Assembly (NCBI RefSeq): GCF_021026335.1
Contig: NZ_JAJNCY010000003.1
Location: 1-64,000, forward strand
DNA length: 64,000 nucleotides
Direction: 5' to 3'
From: Rhizobium sp. C1
GTDB lineage: Bacteria; Pseudomonadota; Alphaproteobacteria; Rhizobiales; Rhizobiaceae
Position numbers and translations under genes: made by a program. Of the stretch, positions 58,960 to 64,000 are shown one piece after another; the stretch's first letter is position 1; each line of letters opens with the position of its first letter. The notes beneath the pieces are model-generated. The model was not told the origin of the DNA, searched no databases, and saw only the letters and a list, made by a program, of their open reading frames with translations.

Positions 58960-60828
58960 ATGACCGACGAGGCAAAATTGCAGCAGACCGGCGAGCCGCC
59001 CTTTCCTATGGCGCGGTTGAAACGCCGTGTACGGCGAGACTGGGCGATCTTCGCCGTCCTGTTTTTTGTCGGCGCCCTGCTCGTGGCGCTGGGGGCGAAC
59101 CGTTATGGGCGCGAGGTTGCGGTTGCCGACCTTCTGGCGCAGGGTCGGACGGAGATCAATCTCAAGGCCGCCTTGTTGCGCAGCGTTCTGGAGCGCCCGC
59201 GCGCCCTGCCGCTTGTCCTCTCGCAGGATCGCGATGTCTCGGACGCACTGACGACGGGCTCGGCGCGCGACATCGACCGTCTGAACCGCAAGCTGGAAGC
59301 CCTCGTTTCGAGCACCAAGGCAGCCGTCATCTACGTGACCAACAGCAAGGGTGTCGCCATTGCATCGAGCAACTGGCAGGAACAGACCAGCTTTGTCGGC
59401 AGCGACTATTCCTTCCGGGCCTATTTCCGTGATGCGATGGCGCATGGGACGGGAGAGCAGTTTGCGCTCGGCAGTGTCAGCAACCGGCCCGGCCTCTACA
59501 TTTCCAACCGGGTGGTATTGGGCGATGCGCAGCTGGGTGTTGTCGTCGTCAAGATGGAATTCGAGCAGTTGGAGAACGACTGGCGCGACAGCGGCCGGCC
59601 TGCCTTCATCACGGGGCCCGAAAATGTGGTTCTGGTGACGAATATGCCGAGCTGGCGTTTCATGACGGTGGGCCGGCTTGATGCCGCAAAGGCCGCTTCC
59701 TTGCGTGAGAGCCTGCAATTTGGCGGCGCGCCGCTTCAGCCGCTGCCGTTGCGGGCCGAAAAGCCGCTTGTCAGCGATATCAAACAGACAGGCGTCGTGC
59801 TGCCCGGGGGTGGCGAAGCCTCGTTCATCGAACTTATGACAGGGGTCGCCACGACGCACTGGGTTCTGCATTATCTGGTCCCGGTTCAGCCGACGCTCGG
59901 CGGCTCGATCGGGCGGGCGCTGTTCGTCTCCTTCGCATTCTATATAGGTCTCTCGGTGCTGGCGGCCATTGTCATGTGGCGGCGGCAGACGAACCTCTTC
60001 GGCCAGGCGCGCGCCGCCTTGGCCCGCACGGAACTGGAGCGCCGTGTGCGCGAGCGCACGAAGGATCTCAGCCGCGCGCGCGACCTGCTACAGGCAGAGG
60101 TGTCCGAACACCGCAACACCGAGCAGCGGCTGAAAGGCGTCCAGCAGGAACTGGTTGCCGCCAACAGACTGGCCATTCTCGGGCAGGTCGCGGCTGGTGT
60201 GGCACACGAGATCAACCAGCCGCTCGCGACGATCCGCGCCTATGCCGAAAACGCGCGCACCTTTCTGGAACGCAAGAAGATCGAGAGCGCGAACGAGAAT
60301 GTCGGACTGATTGTCGATCTCACGCAGCGCATCGCCACCATCACCGATGAGTTGCGCGCCTTTGCCCGCAAGGGACGCGGATCGCCGGAGCCGGTTCCGC
60401 TGCGCAACGTCCTGGAGGGCGCCGTTGTCCTCCTCACGACGCGCTTTGCAGGACGGATCGAAGCCATCGTCATCGATCTTCCCGACCAAGACCTCAATGT
60501 GCTGGGAAATCGTATCCGGCTGGAGCAGGTCTTTATCAACCTCTTCCAGAACGCGCTTGAGGCGCTTCAGGACAAGGCGGAAGCTCGCGTGGAGGTCTCG
60601 GTAAAAGCCGCTCCTACGGGGGTGACCGTCACCGTCGCTGACAACGGTCCGGGGATACCGGCGGAGATCCGCGACGTGCTGTTTACGCCGTTCAATACGT
60701 CGAAGGAGCAGGGCCTGGGCCTGGGCCTGGTCATCACCAAGGAAATTCTCGCGGATTACGGCGGGACCATTACCGTCGAGAGCGACGAAACCGGCACACG
60801 CTTTGCCGTAACGTTGAAAGGAGCATGA
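58960..60828 (+). CDS. dctB: C4-dicarboxylate sensor histidine kinase DctB
   Basis: A 622-residue membrane kinase. First membrane segment at about residues 23-42 ([17 protein letters not shown]), a periplasmic tandem-PAS sensor of about 270 residues, second segment at about 318-338, a coiled coil, then the H-box [19 protein letters not shown] and HATPase motifs [14 protein letters not shown] and [13 protein letters not shown]. It senses C4-dicarboxylates with DctA and phosphorylates DctD. The ATG at 58960 is chosen over the 58885 start, which lies across DctD sites. It overlaps dctD by 4 bp. Confidence 0.92.
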   Translation: MTDEAKLQQTGEPPFPMARLKRRVRRDWAIFAVLFFVGALLVALGANRYGREVAVADLLAQGRTEINLKAALLRSVLERPRALPLVLSQDRDVSDALTTGSARDIDRLNRKLEALVSSTKAAVIYVTNSKGVAIASSNWQEQTSFVGSDYSFRAYFRDAMAHGTGEQFALGSVSNRPGLYISNRVVLGDAQLGVVVVKMEFEQLENDWRDSGRPAFITGPENVVLVTNMPSWRFMTVGRLDAAKAASLRESLQFGGAPLQPLPLRAEKPLVSDIKQTGVVLPGGGEASFIELMTGVATTHWVLHYLVPVQPTLGGSIGRALFVSFAFYIGLSVLAAIVMWRRQTNLFGQARAALARTELERRVRERTKDLSRARDLLQAEVSEHRNTEQRLKGVQQELVAANRLAILGQVAAGVAHEINQPLATIRAYAENARTFLERKKIESANENVGLIVDLTQRIATITDELRAFARKGRGSPEPVPLRNVLEGAVVLLTTRFAGRIEAIVIDLPDQDLNVLGNRIRLEQVFINLFQNALEALQDKAEARVEVSVKAAPTGVTVTVADNGPGIPAEIRDVLFTPFNTSKEQGLGLGLVITKEILADYGGTITVESDETGTRFAVTLKGA

Positions 60829-62192
60829 CATTGGAAACCGGCAGTTCGGTCTATCTGGTCGACGACGACAAGGATCTGCGGCGGGCGACGTCGCAGACGC
60901 TGGAGCTTGCCGGCTTCGACGTCCAGTCGTTTGCGCGCGCCCGCGATGCGCTTGCGGCGCTGCCGATGGATTTCCCCGGCGTGGTGGTCAGCGACATCCG
61001 CATGCCCGAAATGGACGGGCTTCAGCTGTTTGCCGAAATCAAAGCGCGCGATCCCGATCTTCCTGTCATCCTGATCACCGGCCATGGCGATATCCCGATG
61101 GCGGTGCAGGCCATTCATGACGGGGTATATGACTTCATCGCCAAGCCGTTCCCGGCCGATCATCTGTCTCGGAGCATTGCACGGGCGCAGGAGAAGCGGG
61201 CATTGGTGCTGGAAAACAGGCGGCTGCGTCGTCTGGCCGATGAGGTGTCCGACGACATGCCGATGCTGGGAAACACGCCGGCCATCGCGCGCCTGCGCCA
61301 GACCCTGCGTCAGATCGCGGATACCGATGTCGACGTTCTCGTCACCGGCGAAACCGGTACGGGCAAGGAAGTCGTCGCCAATCTGCTGCACCGCTGGGGC
61401 CATCGCAACCGCGGCAATTTCGTCGCGCTCAATTGCGGCGCATTGCCCGAGACGGTGATCGAAAGCGAGCTGTTCGGCCATGAAGCCGGGGCGTTCACCG
61501 GGGCGGCCAAGAAGCGGATCGGCCGCATCGAGCATGCCGATCGCGGAACGCTCTTTCTGGACGAGATCGAGAGCATTCCGCTCTCCACCCAGGTCAAGCT
61601 GTTGCGTGTCCTGGAAGGGCGCGTCGTTACGCCGCTCGGCACCAACGAGATCCGAGCCGTCGATTTCCGGGTCGTCGCAGCGGCCAAGGAAGACCTGGCT
61701 GCCCTGTCGCGTGAGGCGAAGTTCCGCGAAGACCTTTTCTACAGGCTTAATGTCGTGAGCATTTCCATTCCGCCGCTGCGCGAGCGGCGCGATGATATTC
61801 CGCTGCTGTTTACCTATTTCGCCGGCCGCGCGGCACAGCGCTTCCGCAAGGAGCCGCCGCAGATTTCGCACGCCTACATGCGTTCACTTCAGGCGCGCGC
61901 CTGGCCGGGCAATGTGCGTGAGCTGGCCCATGTGGCAGAGCGCTTTGTTCTTGGACTGGACGAGGATGCCGCCATGGCGGAGGTCGACCCGGCTGAAACA
62001 AGCGGCGACACGCTGTCAGTCCGGATGGATCGGCTGGAGGCCGATATAATCCGGCAGACGCTGGAGCGCCACAACGGCGATATACGCGCGACCATCGAAC
62101 AGCTCGGCATCGCGCGAAAGACATTCTATGACAAACTGAGCCGGCACGGGATCAGCCGTGCCGACTATGTTCGGGACGATTCAGGGCCTTGA
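60825..62192 (+). CDS. dctD: Sigma-54-dependent response regulator DctD
   Basis: A 455-residue NtrC-family regulator: receiver with Asp57 in [11 protein letters not shown]+ domain with Walker A GETGTGKE, the sigma-54-contacting GAFTGA loop ([13 protein letters not shown]), Walker [10 protein letters not shown] and arginine-finger region [10 protein letters not shown], then a Fis-type HTH ([15 protein letters not shown]). All catalytic motifs are intact. It activates dctA from the two TGTG-N10-CACA sites. Confidence 0.95.
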   Translation: MTLETGSSVYLVDDDKDLRRATSQTLELAGFDVQSFARARDALAALPMDFPGVVVSDIRMPEMDGLQLFAEIKARDPDLPVILITGHGDIPMAVQAIHDGVYDFIAKPFPADHLSRSIARAQEKRALVLENRRLRRLADEVSDDMPMLGNTPAIARLRQTLRQIADTDVDVLVTGETGTGKEVVANLLHRWGHRNRGNFVALNCGALPETVIESELFGHEAGAFTGAAKKRIGRIEHADRGTLFLDEIESIPLSTQVKLLRVLEGRVVTPLGTNEIRAVDFRVVAAAKEDLAALSREAKFREDLFYRLNVVSISIPPLRERRDDIPLLFTYFAGRAAQRFRKEPPQISHAYMRSLQARAWPGNVRELAHVAERFVLGLDEDAAMAEVDPAETSGDTLSVRMDRLEADIIRQTLERHNGDIRATIEQLGIARKTFYDKLSRHGISRADYVRDDSGP

Positions 62193-62296
62193 AGAGGACG
62201 ACTGCTTCGCAATTTTCCAAACAAAAGCTTCGCGCATCACGCCGAGATATCTCGGGACGAGTCGAGGATTGCCGGAGACCTTGCGAGACTTGTCGC

Positions 62297-62620
62297 TCAG
62301 GTCCCGGATTTCTTGAAGCGGGTCGCCGCGAAGGCGGACTTGACGGTCGCCGGATCGCGGTTCTGTGCCGGCGGGAACGAGAATAGTTCCGCAGCAACAT
62401 CGATCAGAAGGTTCTTTTCATGCAGCCACATGATGTCGGAGACGAGACGGTCGATGCGTTCGCGGGCTTCCGCCAGCACAAGCGCGCGTTCCTTCTCTTC
62501 CTCGAGAGCCTTCTTCTTCTCCAGCGCGAGCTGAAGTTCGGTGATCTGGCGCTCAAGTTCTGCGTCGGACTTAGACATCAGTTCGGGCCGAAGCTTGTCG
62601 ATGTCCTGAATACTCGTCAT
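62297..62620 (-). CDS. Coiled-coil hypothetical protein
   Basis: A 107-residue, highly charged protein with a strong heptad-like stretch (ELERQITELQLALEKKKALEEEKERALVLAEARERIDRL begins and ends it, about residues 20-60) followed by MWLHEKNLLIDVAAELF. No signal peptide. GGGGAAAC precedes the ATG at 62620. I do not recognise the family; coding potential is supported by codon pattern and the ribosome site. It is convergent with dctD. Confidence 0.6.
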   Translation of the reverse strand: MTSIQDIDKLRPELMSKSDAELERQITELQLALEKKKALEEEKERALVLAEARERIDRLVSDIMWLHEKNLLIDVAAELFSFPPAQNRDPATVKSAFAATRFKKSGT

Positions 62621-62926
62621 GTTGTTTCCCCTGTTGGACCTGACAGAACCGCGAATCCCAGATCGCTAACGCCGCCTGATACAAACCTCTGAGTCGCTGA
62701 TTCTACTGGTCAAATTATTACGTAACGGTCCCGGGCCATGACAAGATGGAAAAATCCCGCGCGCGAGTTACGAACGGTTTTGTTGTGTATGGCCGCGCAG
62801 ACGTGAACGGGGCTTGAGCGGCATTTACGGTCTTTTCACCCAAATTCATAAATGCAATGCGTGCGTTAAGCTCTTTCAAGCGCCTGCGGCCTATAGTCGT
62901 GCCCGGACTTGAAAGCGGATGTGTAT
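62621..62926. other. Divergent promoter region before the asparagine synthetase gene
   Basis: About 300 bp with no gene. It serves the coiled-coil gene (minus) and the asparagine synthetase (plus). The palindrome TTACGTAA near 62718 is the only notable short symmetry. I see no known operator. Confidence 0.4.
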
Positions 62927-64000
62927 ATGTGCGGATTGGCAGGCTATCTGGGCAATGTGGCAGAGCCGGAGCGGCTTCTGGCCGCCATGGGCGACGCCAT
63001 TGCCCATCGCGGACCCGATGGCCGCGGCCTGAACGTCATCGCGCCGGAAGGTTCCGCGCCCGGCGCCGGCCTCTCGCATGTGCGGCTTTCCATCGTCGGG
63101 CTCGCCGACAGCGCCCAGCCGATGGTGTCCGAATACGGTGAACTTGCCATCGCCTTCAACGGCGAAATCTTCAACTATGTCGAGCTGCGCGAAGAGCTTG
63201 TCGCGCGTGGATATCGCTTCCGGACCAGTGGTGACACGGAAGTTCTGCTGAAGCTCTATGAAATTTACGGGCCGGAATGCCTGTGCCGCCTCAATGGCGA
63301 TTTTGCCTTCGCCATTTGGGATGGCCGTGCCAAGCGCATGTTCATCGCGCGTGACCGCATGGGCGTGCGTCCGCTCTTTTATACCGAAAAGGCGGGAACG
63401 CTCTATTTTGCCTCCGAGGTAAAGGCGCTCCTGGCCGTGCCCGGCTTCCATGCCGCGCTTGATCCCTTGGCGCTCGATCAGGTCTTCACCCTCTGGTCGC
63501 CGATTGCCCCGCGCACGGCCTTCGAGGGCGTGTTCGAGCTGGAGCCCGGCAACTACATGATTGCCGACGCCTCCGGCCGTCGGATTTCGACCTACTGGTC
63601 GCTCGATTTCCCGGATGCCGTCGACGTGCGTCCGGAGCTGAACGAGGACGACAGGGCGGCACAGCTGCGTCATCTGCTGGAAGACGCGACCCGCATTCGT
63701 CTCCGTGCCGATGTTCCTGTCGGTTCCTGCCTCTCCGGCGGCCTCGATTCCTCCATTGTCGCAGCGCTCGCCGCCGAGATGGCCCCGCGCGGCCTCGACA
63801 CATTCGCCATCACCTTTGACAGCGCCGAACACGACGAGAGCAGCTTCCAGAAACTCATGGCCCGCCATCTCGGCGTCAAGCACCACGAGATCAACTGCTC
63901 GGAAGCCGATATCGCCGCCGCATTCCCGGATGTCGTGCGCCTTGCCGAAAAGCCGCTGATCCGCACCGCGCCCGCGCCGATGTATCGCCTATCGTCGCTC
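62927..64000 (+). CDS. asnB: Asparagine synthetase (glutamine-hydrolysing), C-terminus cut by window edge
   Basis: The visible 358 residues start with MCGLAGYLG, whose Cys2 becomes the glutaminase nucleophile, followed by AHRGPDGRG and FNGEIFNYVELREEL of the glutaminase domain and RDRMGVRPLFY. The synthetase domain begins with the ATP pyrophosphatase P-loop SCLSGGLDSSIVAA at about 262. The frame is open at base 64000. AsnB-like proteins make asparagine, but some serve in capsule or secondary-metabolite modification; nothing visible separates these. Confidence 0.92.
   Translation, partial: MCGLAGYLGNVAEPERLLAAMGDAIAHRGPDGRGLNVIAPEGSAPGAGLSHVRLSIVGLADSAQPMVSEYGELAIAFNGEIFNYVELREELVARGYRFRTSGDTEVLLKLYEIYGPECLCRLNGDFAFAIWDGRAKRMFIARDRMGVRPLFYTEKAGTLYFASEVKALLAVPGFHAALDPLALDQVFTLWSPIAPRTAFEGVFELEPGNYMIADASGRRISTYWSLDFPDAVDVRPELNEDDRAAQLRHLLEDATRIRLRADVPVGSCLSGGLDSSIVAALAAEMAPRGLDTFAITFDSAEHDESSFQKLMARHLGVKHHEINCSEADIAAAFPDVVRLAEKPLIRTAPAPMYRLSSL

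Noticed and set aside
62242-62255. Palindrome CCGAGATATCTCGG after dctD as terminator
   Set aside because: No loop and no U-tract on either strand; symmetry alone is not enough.

Overview
This 64 kb window is GC-rich chromosomal, chromid or large-plasmid DNA from an alphaproteobacterium, most likely of the family Rhizobiaceae (Rhizobium/Agrobacterium-like). The evidence is gene-family content: a dctA/dctB-dctD set with its sigma-54 promoter, a BacA/ExsE-type ABC protein, an alphaproteobacterial curli set with CsgH, a BTLCP-type cysteine proteinase, and many ABC importers each paired with its own GntR, LacI, RpiR, AraC or MalT-type regulator. I see no rRNA, tRNA, insertion sequence, integrase or CRISPR array. 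The species cannot be fixed from the sequence alone.

Layout. 1-7778: a chemotaxis-like operon on the minus strand (HD-GYP response regulator, STAS protein, CheY, CheA, CheW, receptor cut by the window edge) with a divergent soluble receptor-like protein whose signalling tip is degenerate. 8013-8998: a small secreted protein and a transglutaminase-like proteinase, convergent. 9532-11338: a HypD-like deaminase and a FadR-type regulator, each preceded by the same TTGTCGACA box. 11641-13198: curlin-repeat protein, CsgH, and a second curlin-repeat protein. 13257-16488: RpiR regulator, an orphan signal peptide, VanX dipeptidase and D-amino-acid dehydrogenase, a D-Ala-D-Ala salvage module that seems to have lost its transporter. 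16544-27119: a hydantoinase A/B plus polyamine-type ABC importer operon under a MalT-like regulator. 27263-30909: a GlxA-type regulator divergent from an amino-acid ABC importer. 31438-34616: a LacI regulator and a BacA/ExsE-like exporter.

34613-42385: a six-gene minus-strand sugar operon (class I aldolase, Gfo/Idh oxidoreductase, D-lyxose-isomerase-like cupin, PfkB kinase, SDR and zinc alcohol dehydrogenase) divergent from an AldB-type aldehyde dehydrogenase and a DUF779 protein. 42494-47011: a candidate sulfoquinovose monooxygenase cluster (flavin reductase, aldo-keto reductase, SsuD-like monooxygenase, GntR/UTRA regulator) followed by a Gfo/Idh protein that may be the NAD-dependent sulfoquinovosidase. 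47026-57307: a LacI-controlled uronide operon (GH105 hydrolase, KduI, an unrecognised 834-residue cytoplasmic protein, and a complete sugar ABC importer). 57385-62192: dctA with a near-perfect sigma-54 promoter and tandem DctD-type sites, then dctB-dctD. 62297-64000: a coiled-coil hypothetical protein and the start of an asparagine synthetase.

Taken together this is a catabolic accessory region. Successive modules import and degrade plant- or cell-wall-derived molecules (sulfolipid head groups, pectin-type uronides, D-Ala-D-Ala, hydroxyproline-type compounds, dicarboxylates), next to sensory and surface-attachment genes. The two stretches most likely to hold undescribed biochemistry are the 834-residue protein in the uronide operon and the isomerase/kinase/aldolase operon at 34.6-40.2 kb. 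The sulfoquinovose cluster with an apparent enzyme swap is the clearest recognisable pathway.
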